From: Nakamurella panacisegetis
GTDB lineage: Bacteria > Actinomycetota > Actinomycetes > Mycobacteriales > Nakamurellaceae
Reading direction: 5' to 3'
Length of the DNA stretch: 64,000 nucleotides
NCBI RefSeq assembly: GCF_900104535.1
Contig: NZ_LT629710.1
Span: 2,356,001-2,420,000 of the forward strand
Positions 8,681 to 16,890 of the stretch are shown piece after piece. A program made the position numbers and the translations under genes. The notes below the pieces were generated by a model. It was given only the letters and a program-made list of their open reading frames with translations, was not told where the DNA came from and ran no database searches. Each line of letters opens with the position of its first letter. Position 1 is the stretch's first letter.

Positions 8681-10929
8681 GCGTTCCACCTTGCCCTCTC
8701 GGCCTGGAAGGCGGCCTGGCGAGTGGCGCGGGTGGCGGCGATCTCGGCGGCGTGCTGGGCCTCGATGCCGGCCACCTCGGACAGTGAGAACTGCGCCGCT
8801 CGGGTCCGCAGATCGGAGCGCCCGGCCAGGATGTCGGCCCGGGTGTCCTCCAGCTCCTCGGTCGTCACCGGCGTGAAGCGCAGCCGGTCGAACTGCCGCA
8901 ACAGCCAGGGTTGCGGATCGCGCTCGGGGTCGTCGGTCAGCAGACGCCACACCGGCACCGTCCGGCCGACCAGCTGGTAGCCGCCGGGCCCTTCCATCCC
9001 GTACACGCAGAGGTAGATGCCACCGATCCCGACCGCGTTCTGCGGCGTCCAGGTCCGGGCCGGGTTGTACTTGGTGGTGACCAGCCGATGACGCGGGTCG
9101 ATCGGCACCGCCACCGGCGCGCCGAGGTAGACGTCCCCGAGGCCGACGACGAGATACGTTGCCGCTTCGACGATGCCGAAGACGTCGTCGCGCTGCGGCA
9201 GGTCGTTCATCCGACGGATGAACTCGACGTTGTCCGGGCACCAGGGGGCGGTCGGGTTGACCGACTTCTGGTAGCGCTGCATCGCCTCGTGCGCCTGCGG
9301 ATGGTCGAAGGCGATGGGCAGGGTGACCTCGCGGACGTTCAACGTCACCTCGGTCGGATCGGCCACACCGGCGGCCAGATCGGCCAGATGCGCGGCCAGC
9401 GCGGTCGGCCGGAGACGGCTGTCGTCCACCGCCACCAGCAGAGAGCGCACACCTTCGACGATTTCGGTGACACCGGCCGGGCGGTGGGCCCGCAGGGCGT
9501 CGGCCAACAGGTGGATCCACATCCGGACGGTCAGGTCGAACTCGACCCGGCCGGCCTCGACCAGCACGTGCCGATCCCCGGCCAGCCGCACCGTGAAGTC
9601 GGGTCGGTGTCCGGTCGGGGCCAGCGCCGCCAGCGGTGCCGTCAGCCGTGTTTCGGGTGCATCAACGGCCACGCGGGTGCTACCTGGATCGACGTCGTCG
9701 CCGGTCCCGCGTGGATCGACGTCGCCCGGGGTTCCGCGTGGGTCGACGTCGCCCGGGGTTCCGCGTGGATCAACTTCGTCGGCAGGGCCGAACTTGTTGA
9801 CTTCTGACCCTTGCGTCCCAATCCGACGATGTTGATCCACGCCTGCGATGTTGATCCACGCCGGGGTGGGTGCGACGGCCGACGGGGGTGCGACGGTGGA
9901 CGTGGGTGCGACGAGGGCGGCGAGGGTGGAGCGCCGGGTGGCCTGGGCGGCGCGCGCCTGCTCCAGCGACACCGGCACCAACCGCACCGCGTCACCGGGC
10001 CGGAGCTGCCCGAGGATCCAGCGGTCGGCGCCGATGACCACACAGGGCACGACGAACCCGCCGAGGCTGGGACCGTCGGGGCCGACGATCACCGGAGTGT
10101 CACCGGATAGCATGATCCCGCCCACTGGGTAGGCTGAATCGTGCACGTTCGACGGGTGCAGACCGGCCTCGCCACCGTCGGTCCGAGCCCACCCGGGGGT
10201 GGGACCGACCAGGCGGACGCCGGTGCGGTCGCTGCGGTGGTCGACCGCCCAGCTCGCGGCGAACAGTTCGTCGGCGCCGTCGGGGGTCAGGTGCACCGGC
10301 GCGCCGTGCGGACCCAGCATGACCCGCAGCTCCCACGACGAGGTCAGCACCGGCAACGCGGCCGAGACGTCGTGCACCGGATTCCGGGAACGCCCGAGCG
10401 GCAACACATCTCCCCGCCTCAGGGCCCGACCGTCCAGGCCACCGAACTTGCCCAGGACGAACGTCGATCGGCTGCCCAGCACCTCGCGCACATCGATGCC
10501 ACCCGACACCGCCAGGTAGCCGCGCATCCCGGGGCCGGCCAGTTTGCCCATGTCCAGCACGGCCCCGGCGGCTACCGGCGTCGGCACTCCGGGTACCACC
10601 CGGACGCCGTCGAGCCGCGCCGTCGTGGCCGCCCCGGCGACGGCGATCACGGTGTCGACGGTGAACGCGAGCACCGGGCCGACCATCACACATTCCAGCC
10701 CGGCCTCGCCCCGGGTGTTGCCGACGGCCAGCCCGGCCAGGGCGAACGAGTGGTCGTCGAACGCGCCGGACGGTGGAACCCCGACGTCCCAGAACCCGGA
10801 CCGCCCGGCGAGATCCTGCACGGTGGTCTGGATCCCCGGCTTGAGAAACTCGATGCCGTTGCCGCCCAGGGACTCCGCGCCCTCGGCCTCGGCGATCGCC
10901 GCGCCGGGCCCGGTCAGGGTGACCGTCAT
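8677..10929 (-). CDS. Urea/guanidine carboxylase-type carboxyltransferase (AHS2-AHS1), lacking biotin carboxylase and BCCP parts
   Basis: A 750-residue protein matching only the central part of urea/guanidine carboxylase. AHS2/KipA-like domain at about residues 25-330 (GIQTTVQDLAGRSGFWDVG, PPSGAFDDHSFALAG, GPHGAPVHLTPDG). AHS1/KipI-like domain at about 440-650 (GDRHVLVEAG, IVEGVRSLLV, KYNPARTWTPQNAVGIGG). The C terminus (FQAERARWNA) ends where the biotin-carrier domain should begin. No biotin carboxylase domain precedes it, and no EAMKM site is seen. Between the domains, residues about 356-416 are encoded by a palindromic element plus 27-bp repeats giving VDPRGTPGD units. The biotin modules must be elsewhere, or activity is lost. 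Start and stop both overlap neighbours (ATGA). Confidence 0.88.
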   Translation of the reverse strand: MTVTLTGPGAAIAEAEGAESLGGNGIEFLKPGIQTTVQDLAGRSGFWDVGVPPSGAFDDHSFALAGLAVGNTRGEAGLECVMVGPVLAFTVDTVIAVAGAATTARLDGVRVVPGVPTPVAAGAVLDMGKLAGPGMRGYLAVSGGIDVREVLGSRSTFVLGKFGGLDGRALRRGDVLPLGRSRNPVHDVSAALPVLTSSWELRVMLGPHGAPVHLTPDGADELFAASWAVDHRSDRTGVRLVGPTPGWARTDGGEAGLHPSNVHDSAYPVGGIMLSGDTPVIVGPDGPSLGGFVVPCVVIGADRWILGQLRPGDAVRLVPVSLEQARAAQATRRSTLAALVAPTSTVAPPSAVAPTPAWINIAGVDQHRRIGTQGSEVNKFGPADEVDPRGTPGDVDPRGTPGDVDPRGTGDDVDPGSTRVAVDAPETRLTAPLAALAPTGHRPDFTVRLAGDRHVLVEAGRVEFDLTVRMWIHLLADALRAHRPAGVTEIVEGVRSLLVAVDDSRLRPTALAAHLADLAAGVADPTEVTLNVREVTLPIAFDHPQAHEAMQRYQKSVNPTAPWCPDNVEFIRRMNDLPQRDDVFGIVEAATYLVVGLGDVYLGAPVAVPIDPRHRLVTTKYNPARTWTPQNAVGIGGIYLCVYGMEGPGGYQLVGRTVPVWRLLTDDPERDPQPWLLRQFDRLRFTPVTTEELEDTRADILAGRSDLRTRAAQFSLSEVAGIEAQHAAEIAATRATRQAAFQAERARWNA
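9680..9760 (-). repeat. 27-bp in-frame tandem repeat in the carboxyltransferase linker
   Basis: Three consecutive 27-bp units (9680-9706 degenerate, 9707-9733, 9734-9760) run directly into the palindromic element at 9763. Each unit encodes nine residues of the VDPRGTPGD type, so copy number can change without a frameshift. The CGCGTGGATC in each unit equals the end of the adjacent 80-bp element, which suggests the array grew out of that end. Confidence 0.85.
9763..9870 (-). repeat. 80-bp palindromic element, copy A (within coding sequence), with extra half-site
   Basis: The core 9763-9842 is 80 bp, flanked by GCGTGGATCAAC and GTTGATCCACGC (12-bp perfect inverted ends). An extension at 9843-9870 carries another GTTGATCCACGC and CCGGGGTGGG, and this is almost identical to the extension of copy D. 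On the minus strand the core is translated in frame in the carboxyltransferase as a peptide ending EVNKFGPADEVDPR. It lies between two domains, in a region where family members are expected to have only a linker. Confidence 0.9.
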
Positions 10930-11576
10930 TTGTCCCACCAACCCAGCAGCTGCACGGGCGTCGGATTCCAGCCGTTGCAGGGGTTGTTGAGTTGCGGGCA
11001 GTTGGAGATCAGCACGTACAGGTCGCGCTCGGCCCGGATCTCGACGTACTTGCCCGGGGCTGACAGGCCGTCGGCGAAGGTCAGGCCGCCGTCCGGGGTC
11101 ACCGGCACATTCATGAAGAAGTTGATGTTGTGACCGAGCTGACGCTGTCCGATACCGACCGACGCGCCGTACTTCAGGAACGTCTGACGACAGGCGTGCT
11201 GGTGACGGACGTGGTCGCCGTAACGGATGACGTTCGACTCCTGCGCGCAGGCGCCACCCACGGTGTCGTGACGGCCGCAGGTGTCGGCGACGATGGTGGC
11301 CAGCAGGTCGCCCCGGCCGGACATCAGCTTCGATCCGGTGGTCAGGTACACGGCGGTCTGTTCGCGGATCGTGTCGAAAGCGCTGTACCGGTTGTCGATG
11401 TCGGCCGCGTCGTAGAACAGGGTGTCGGCGGCCTGGTTGCCGTCGAGGTCGACGATGCGGAAGCGGCCGCCGGCCGGGACGGTGCCCAGGAAGCCGTCCC
11501 CGGCCCCGACGACGGTGTCGAGCACCGCGTTCTCGACGCGCAGGTCGCTCTCGGTGAGACTCAGGATGCCGGTCAT
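10926..11576 (-). CDS. DUF1989 urea-carboxylase-associated protein 2 (carboxyguanidine deiminase subunit candidate)
   Basis: A 216-residue DUF1989 protein of the type always found with urea/guanidine carboxylase. Features are GTVPAGGRFRIVDLDGNQAADTLFYDA, TCGRHDTVGGACAQESN and NINFFMNVPVTPDGG. Proteins of this pair have been shown in other bacteria to act together as carboxyguanidine deiminase, turning carboxyguanidine into allophanate. Which of the two here is the catalytic subunit is not decided. ATG 11576 is chosen because it overlaps the upstream gene stop (ATGA). Its own stop overlaps the carboxyltransferase start. Confidence 0.88.
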   Translation of the reverse strand: MTGILSLTESDLRVENAVLDTVVGAGDGFLGTVPAGGRFRIVDLDGNQAADTLFYDAADIDNRYSAFDTIREQTAVYLTTGSKLMSGRGDLLATIVADTCGRHDTVGGACAQESNVIRYGDHVRHQHACRQTFLKYGASVGIGQRQLGHNINFFMNVPVTPDGGLTFADGLSAPGKYVEIRAERDLYVLISNCPQLNNPCNGWNPTPVQLLGWWDK

Positions 11577-12277
11577 GCGAACGCCTTTCGGGTTTGGTCG
11601 AGGGCCCGGAAGCTCTCGGGGCGGAACGTCGCCGACGGATCGGCGCCGTCCCACGGAGCGGCCAGGTCAACCGAGGCGACCACGCCGGCCGGTGCGCACC
11701 GGACCGAGGGGTCCAGCGGGTGCGCCGTGGTGGCCAGGATGACGAGCAGCTCCTGCTCGGCCCGGAGGGTGACGTGGTCGCCTGCGACCGAGGCCTGCGG
11801 GACGAAGGTCAACGAGCACGAGGCGTCGTCGGCCGGGACGACCTTGGAGAAGAAGTTCACCGTGCCGTGCAGGTCGGCCTCGCCCATGCCGTACTTGAAC
11901 AGCTCCAGCAGGAACAGTTCGCGGGCACTGCGGCGCCACTCGTTGCGGTCGTGCTGGTAGTCGGTGGGGGAGAGGCGCTCCAGGTCCCGGGGACCGGTGA
12001 ATCCGCACAACGCGTCGTGCCACGGCACGGAGGAGTCGACCACGCTGGCCAGGGCCAGTCCGCGATCACTCATCAGCACCACCGGCGGCCTGACGCGGGC
12101 GGTCATCTGGGCCTTGAGGGTGTCCGGGACATTCATCCGGTCCAGCCGGTCGGCCGCGAAGACCAGCGTCGAGACGTTCGCGCCGGCACCGGTGGTGGTC
12201 AGGGTCAGGCTCCGGCCGGCCTTGAGGGTCACCGACCAGGCCGCGCCGCCCGGGATCTCGTGGGTGTAGAGCGCCAT
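11573..12277 (-). CDS. DUF1989 urea-carboxylase-associated protein 1 (carboxyguanidine deiminase subunit candidate)
   Basis: A 234-residue DUF1989 protein, partner of the next gene. It has the family blocks LTTTGAGANVSTLVFAAD, RMNVPDTLKAQ, SVVDSSVPWHDALCG and GTVNFFSKVVPADDASCSL. It presumably forms the carboxyguanidine deiminase with the downstream DUF1989 protein, inferred from family knowledge and the ykkC riboswitch. The start codon shares one base with the stop of the permease gene (TGATG), and its stop overlaps the next start by 4 nt, so translation is tightly coupled. Confidence 0.88.
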   Translation of the reverse strand: MALYTHEIPGGAAWSVTLKAGRSLTLTTTGAGANVSTLVFAADRLDRMNVPDTLKAQMTARVRPPVVLMSDRGLALASVVDSSVPWHDALCGFTGPRDLERLSPTDYQHDRNEWRRSARELFLLELFKYGMGEADLHGTVNFFSKVVPADDASCSLTFVPQASVAGDHVTLRAEQELLVILATTAHPLDPSVRCAPAGVVASVDLAAPWDGADPSATFRPESFRALDQTRKAFA

Positions 12278-13818
12278 CAGACCGCGGCCTCGGCGACGGC
12301 GGTCACGGTCATCTCGTGGCCGATGGCCTCGCGATAGGCCCGCTTCTTGGCGGCGAACACCAGAGCGCCGCCGACGATGACCACGGCCAGGAAGATCAGC
12401 GCGAAGTAGTGCAGCACCGGGCTGGAACCGTAGACCGCCTCCCGTGGCCAGGCCAGGTTGATCATCATCGCCAGGCCGAACAGCACGGCGATCACGTTGA
12501 GCGGAAGTCCGAAGCGGCCCAAGGAGAATCCGGGTCGACCGGCCTCGTCGCGCACCGTCGGCAGACGGCCCCACGAACCGTTGATGCGCTTGAGCAGCAT
12601 GGGCAGCGTGACCATCAGGTAGGCCAGGTACAACAGCACGATGCAGGTGCTGGTGAGCGCCGTGAAGACACCGGTCTGGCCCATGTTGACCAGCAGGAGG
12701 GCCACGGCCAGGACGCCGACCAGGATCGAGGCGGTCGCGGTGGCGCCGTTGCGGGAGACCTTGCCGAGCTGCTGGGAGAACGGCAGCACCTCGTCACGGG
12801 ACATCGAGAAGATCATCCGGGTGGTGGCGGTCTGGATGGCCAGGGTGCAGACGAAGGCGGCCAGCACCACGTCGGCCAGGAACGCCTTGCCCAGCACGTC
12901 ACCCAGCCGGCTGGTGATCACGTAGGCCAACCCGCCGGTGCCGATGTTCGGATCGTTGGCCTCGGGGGCGGCCATCAAAGCACCGATCAGGATGAAGGCG
13001 CCGCCGGCGGCCGAGACCGTCAGCGCGCGAATGATGGTGCGGGGCGCCGTCTTCCGCGGATTGTGGGTCTCCTCCGACAGTTCGCCGGCCGAGTCGAAGC
13101 CGACCATGACGTACGCGGCCATCAGCGAGGCGACCAGCAGAGAACCGAACAGTCCACCGGACAGGCCCTGGGTGTTCAGCACGACGCCCGGGCCCCGCTT
13201 GGCCGAGCTGAACAACGCGATGGCCAGCAACACGACACCGACCAGCTCGCAGGTGACCCCGATGGAGTTGATGACGGCCATGACCCTGACCGCGAAGGAG
13301 TTGATCAGGGTGGTGCCGACTAGGACGATCACGCCGAGGACGACGGCGTTCTTCGCGCCACTCGGCGTCAACGGGTTCGGGTCACCGCCGACCAGCTGGA
13401 ATCCCGACCAGATCGACGGCAGCACGGCTTGCATGGCTACCGCCGCGGCGGCCACCGTCACCACTTGGGCCAGGATCATCGTCCAGCCGGCGAACCAGCC
13501 GACCACGTGACCGCCGAGCCGGCGTGACCACTGATAGATGGCGCCCGAGATCGGGTACCGCGCAGCCAGTTCGGCGAAGCACAGGGCGACCGTCAGCTGC
13601 CCCAGGAAGACGGCCGGCCAGGTCCAGAAGAAGACCGGACCGGCGAAGGAGTAGCCGAAGCCGAACAGCTGGAAGATGGTGGTGAGGATGGAGACGAACG
13701 AGAACCCGGCCGCGAACGACGCGTAGCTCCCGATCGAACGGTGGAGTTGCTGCTCGTACCCGAACTCGCCGAGATCGGACGACGCAACGGTGTCGGTTCC
13801 AACTGCGACTGCGGTCAT
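12277..13818 (-). CDS. APC-superfamily permease (guanidine/urea operon)
   Basis: A 513-residue integral membrane protein of the amino acid-polyamine-organocation superfamily with about 12 hydrophobic segments. The first spans FGYEQQLHRSIGSYASFAAG, then ARYPISGAIYQWSRRLGG and VGFDSAGELSEETHNPRKTAP, all typical of APC permeases. It is the first gene after a guanidine-I riboswitch, so guanidinium or a related cation is a likely substrate (inference). The ATG at 13818 has AGGAG upstream. An in-frame upstream extension would enter the leader. Confidence 0.85.
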   Translation of the reverse strand: MTAVAVGTDTVASSDLGEFGYEQQLHRSIGSYASFAAGFSFVSILTTIFQLFGFGYSFAGPVFFWTWPAVFLGQLTVALCFAELAARYPISGAIYQWSRRLGGHVVGWFAGWTMILAQVVTVAAAAVAMQAVLPSIWSGFQLVGGDPNPLTPSGAKNAVVLGVIVLVGTTLINSFAVRVMAVINSIGVTCELVGVVLLAIALFSSAKRGPGVVLNTQGLSGGLFGSLLVASLMAAYVMVGFDSAGELSEETHNPRKTAPRTIIRALTVSAAGGAFILIGALMAAPEANDPNIGTGGLAYVITSRLGDVLGKAFLADVVLAAFVCTLAIQTATTRMIFSMSRDEVLPFSQQLGKVSRNGATATASILVGVLAVALLLVNMGQTGVFTALTSTCIVLLYLAYLMVTLPMLLKRINGSWGRLPTVRDEAGRPGFSLGRFGLPLNVIAVLFGLAMMINLAWPREAVYGSSPVLHYFALIFLAVVIVGGALVFAAKKRAYREAIGHEMTVTAVAEAAV

Positions 13819-13877
13819 GTCACGACTCCTGGTGAATCCAGGGCCCACGACAACGCCGGCGGGGGCCAATGACGATG

Positions 13878-13976
13878 GCCTCCCGGGCTTTTATCCCGCC
13901 GTGGAACAGGGCCGAAGCCCTGCCTGCACCTCTCGGTCGCAAACCCGATCCGGCGAGGATCGGAGGAACCCTAGGT
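13878..13976 (-). promoter_or_regulatory. Guanidine-I (ykkC) riboswitch
   Basis: Read on the minus strand, the leader shows the ykkC landmarks in order: CCTAGGGTTCC, GCGACCGAGAGG, a G/C hairpin, then CACGGCGGGATAAAAGCCCG. This is the guanidine-I aptamer, an ON switch in characterised cases. It lies about 60 nt before the permease start. The five-gene operon behind it (permease, two DUF1989 proteins, carboxyltransferase, allophanate hydrolase) matches the known guanidine degradation regulon. Exact borders are approximate. Confidence 0.93.
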
Positions 13977-14197
13977 GCGCCTCGCTGCAGTGAACGAGTC
14001 AATGGACAGTGAACGCCCGGTGTGTTTCGGATGTGGTCGCCTGCGGTTTCGTCTCGATGACCGATCGCCGGAATCGGGAAATCGTCCCGAAACACCACCG
14101 ACGGCCTTCGCCCGCGGCCCGGCATGGCTCCGGTCGCGACGGCGCGAGCGGCCTCGGGGGCCGGCGCGGGGGCTGCGGCCTGGCAGGATCTGCAGGT

Positions 14198-15832
14198 GTG
14201 AGTGCAACGTTGCTGGCCCGGGATCTGACCGCCGCCCATGGGGACAAGGTGCTGTTCTCCGGCTTGGACCTGGTTGTCGCCCCGGGTGACGTGGTCGGTC
14301 TGGTCGGTGTCAACGGCGCCGGCAAGTCCACCCTGCTCCGCCTGTTGGCCGGCCTCGACCGTCCCGAATCCGGCCGCGTCGTGGTGAGCCCGCCGGACGC
14401 CACCATCGGGTATCTCCCGCAGGAGGTCGAACGGCCGGACGGGGAAACGGTGGGGCAGCACCTGGCCCGACGGACCGGGGTGGCCGCGGCCGAGGCGGCG
14501 ATGGAGGCGGCCACCACCGCTCTGACCAACGGCGACGAGGGGGCCGACGACGTCTACGGCACCGCACTCGAGCGCTGGTTGTCCCTGGGCGGCGCCGACC
14601 TGGAGGAACGGACGGCGGCCATGTTGGCCGAACTCGGCTTGACCGTGGACCCGGCCACGCCGATGACCGGCCTGTCCGGCGGGCAGGCGGCCCGGGTCGG
14701 GCTGGCCGCCCTTCTGCTGTCCCGGTTCGACGTCCTGCTGCTCGATGAGCCGACCAACGACCTGGATCTGGACGGGCTCGCCCGGCTCGAGCGCTTCGTC
14801 ACCGGTCAGCGGGTCGGTCTGGTGGTGGTGTCCCACGATCGGGAGTTCCTGGCTCGGTGCGTGACCTCCGTGGTCGAGCTCGACCTGGCCCAACAGCGGA
14901 TCGGCGTCTACGGCGGTGGCTACGAGTCGTATCTGGCCGAGCGGGAGGTCAGTCGTCGGCATGCCCGCGAGGCCTACGACGAATACGCCGACAAGAGGTC
15001 GGGGCTCGAGGAACGCGGTCGCATGCAGCGGGCCTGGATGGACGCCGGGCTGCGCAAGGCGACCCGGAAGAAGGACAACGACAAGGTGGGCCGTAACTTC
15101 CGGGTCGAACAGACGGAGAAGCAGGCAGCCAAGGCACGGCAGACCGAGCGGATGATCGAGCGGCTGCCCGAGGTGGCCGAGCCGCGGAAGGAATGGGAGC
15201 TGCAGTACACGATCCAGGCCGCCCCCCGGTCCGGGACGGTGGTCGCGGTCGCGCGGGGCGCGATCGCGAAGCGCGGCAGCTTCAGCCTCGGTCCGGTCGA
15301 TCTCCAGGTCGACGTCGGCGACCGGATCGGTGTCACCGGACCCAACGGCGGCGGGAAGTCGACGTTGCTGGCCATCCTGCTGGGACGCCTGGAACTGGCC
15401 GGCGGGGCCGCCCATCTGGGATCCGGGGTGGCCGTCGGTGAGGTCGACCAGGCCCGCGGTCTGCTGCTCGGCCCGGCCGGGCTGCTGCGGACCTTCGGCG
15501 ATCTGGTCCCCGACTGGCCCGAGTCCGAGGTCAGGACCCTGCTGGCCAAGTTCGGTCTCAAGGCCGAACACGTACTGCGCCCGGCCATCTCGCTCTCGCC
15601 GGGCGAGCGCACCCGCGCCGCGTTGGCGCTGCTGCAGGCGCGGGGGGTCAACCTGCTGGTGTTGGACGAGCCGACCAACCACCTCGATCTCCCGGCCATC
15701 GAGCAGCTGGAACAGGCGCTGGACGAATACACCGGCACCCTGCTGCTGGTGACCCACGACCGCCGGATGCTCGACGCAGTGCACCTGAACCGCCGTTGGC
15801 ACGTGGAAAACGGTGCGGTGCGGGAGATCTGA
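14198..15832 (+). CDS. ABC-F family ATPase
   Basis: A 544-residue protein with two ABC ATPase domains and no membrane segments, i.e. an ABC-F (ribosome-associated, sometimes antibiotic-resistance) protein. First domain: Walker A GVNGAGKST, signature LSGGQAARVG, Walker B LLLDEPTNDLD. Second: GPNGGGKST, LSPGERTRA, LLVLDEPTNHLD. A basic linker of about 70 residues (ARKKDNDKVGRNFRVEQ-like) separates them. GTG 14198 is chosen because the upstream in-frame extension is not ABC-like. Specific function (translation factor or drug protection) cannot be told. A strong hairpin lies downstream. Confidence 0.88.
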   Translation: MSATLLARDLTAAHGDKVLFSGLDLVVAPGDVVGLVGVNGAGKSTLLRLLAGLDRPESGRVVVSPPDATIGYLPQEVERPDGETVGQHLARRTGVAAAEAAMEAATTALTNGDEGADDVYGTALERWLSLGGADLEERTAAMLAELGLTVDPATPMTGLSGGQAARVGLAALLLSRFDVLLLDEPTNDLDLDGLARLERFVTGQRVGLVVVSHDREFLARCVTSVVELDLAQQRIGVYGGGYESYLAEREVSRRHAREAYDEYADKRSGLEERGRMQRAWMDAGLRKATRKKDNDKVGRNFRVEQTEKQAAKARQTERMIERLPEVAEPRKEWELQYTIQAAPRSGTVVAVARGAIAKRGSFSLGPVDLQVDVGDRIGVTGPNGGGKSTLLAILLGRLELAGGAAHLGSGVAVGEVDQARGLLLGPAGLLRTFGDLVPDWPESEVRTLLAKFGLKAEHVLRPAISLSPGERTRAALALLQARGVNLLVLDEPTNHLDLPAIEQLEQALDEYTGTLLLVTHDRRMLDAVHLNRRWHVENGAVREI

Positions 15833-15923
15833 CCTGGTTCGGGCGGTGACGAGCGTCTCCCGGGGCCTGTCACCCGCATTGACGGGTGGGCCGAGCCGGT
15901 GCGGCCGGCCCCGGAGACCAGAA

Positions 15924-15954
15924 CGGCTCCGACCTGCGTGGCAGGTCGGAGCCG
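15924..15954. terminator. Bidirectional hairpin terminator
   Basis: CGGCTCCGACCTGC and GCAGGTCGGAGCCG form a perfect 14-bp stem with a 3-nt loop. It lies between the end of the ABC-F gene (plus) and the 3' end of tRNA-Ser (minus), so it can end both transcripts. It has no T-run, as is usual in high-GC actinobacteria. Confidence 0.75.
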
Positions 15955-15965
15955 CGTACCGCTGG

Positions 15966-16051
15966 CGGAGGATAGGGGATTTGAACCCCTGAGGGCGGTT
16001 AACCCAACACGCATTCCAAGCGTGCGCCATAGGCCACTAGGCGAATCCTCC
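15966..16051 (-). tRNA. tRNA-Ser (GGA anticodon)
   Basis: The minus strand folds as a class II tRNA. Acceptor arms are GGAGGAT/ATCCTCC. The D arm is around GCCTAGTGGCCTATGGC, and the anticodon stem-loop CACGC-TTGGAAT-GCGTG carries GGA. There is a long variable arm and the T arm GGGGTTCAAATCCCC. The long variable arm and GGA anticodon identify tRNA-Ser for UCC/UCU codons. CCA is not encoded. Confidence 0.95.
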
Positions 16052-16890
16052 GGCGGGAACTATACCGGGCCGCGGGACGGTCGCTGACCAACGAGCCTGT
16101 CGACGTCCCGGTCATCGGCCGGGGGAGCTGGGAGGCCGGCGCGCGGTGGCGCCGGACGGATCGGCTGACCGGCCCCCCGGTCGACGCGGACCACGTCGCC
16201 GATGGGACCGGGCCGTCGGGTCGCCGGATGGACCCGGGCCGGGTAGTCGATGGAAGCGGCCGACCTACGGGCAGGTACAGGCACCGACCGGGAAACGGCC
16301 GCCGCCGGGCGTGATGGTGGCCACACTCGGCCCCGCGGCCGACCGATCGGTCGGTCCGGGGCGACTTCATAGGAAATCCGTTACGAAATCTCACGCCAAT
16401 CCGGGGTGCGGGTGTCGGGCTTCGCCCGGTACGCGGTGTCGGTATTGACCCCGGGCAAGCCTTCCTTACGCCACAAGAACGTGACGCATTGTCGCCTCCC
16501 GTCGACGAGAGTTGCTGTGCCTTATGGCGACAGGTGCGTGTGGTGTGCCCCGAGTCCGGTGTCCGATGATGTCCACGAGCGGACGCCGGTGCCCGGTAGT
16601 CGCCGCCCGGACTTGCCCGGCTCTCGTCCTCGCGCCTCGGAAACGGTGCCAGGGTAAGCGTTCTGCCGACCGAACGGCGGACGCCCCGGGCGGGATTGAC
16701 AGGCCGCGATGACCAAAAGTCGATCACGCTCCGAAACAAGTCGACTACCTGCGTGGCATCATTGAAACGGTTCTTGTCGAGTCGGCGCAATCACGGGCGT
16801 GTCCCGGGCTATGGCGGGCGGGCGACGTGAGGCATCATGATCCCGATACAGGTTCGGGTACATGCCGGGCCGTTGATGTGGAGGCCAGAT
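16052..16890. other. 839-bp region without a convincing gene
   Basis: Between tRNA-Ser and the IF2-N-like gene I see no reading frame with protein-like composition on either strand; the longer frames are Arg/Pro-rich shadows. Part of it (about 16360-16520) is less GC-rich than the surroundings. A TTGACA at 16696-16701 could be a promoter element for the downstream gene, but no good -10 was found. The tRNA promoter must lie at the left edge on the minus strand. Confidence 0.5.

Noticed and set aside
9680-9870. Frameshift or assembly error in the carboxyltransferase gene
   Set aside because: The frame stays open through the repeat and both flanking domains are intact. The same element sits in the same phase in another gene, so it is a genuine insertion.
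16052-16890. Small genes in the gap after tRNA-Ser
   Set aside because: Frames of 60-100 codons exist but have no protein-like composition, ribosome-binding site or recognisable domain.
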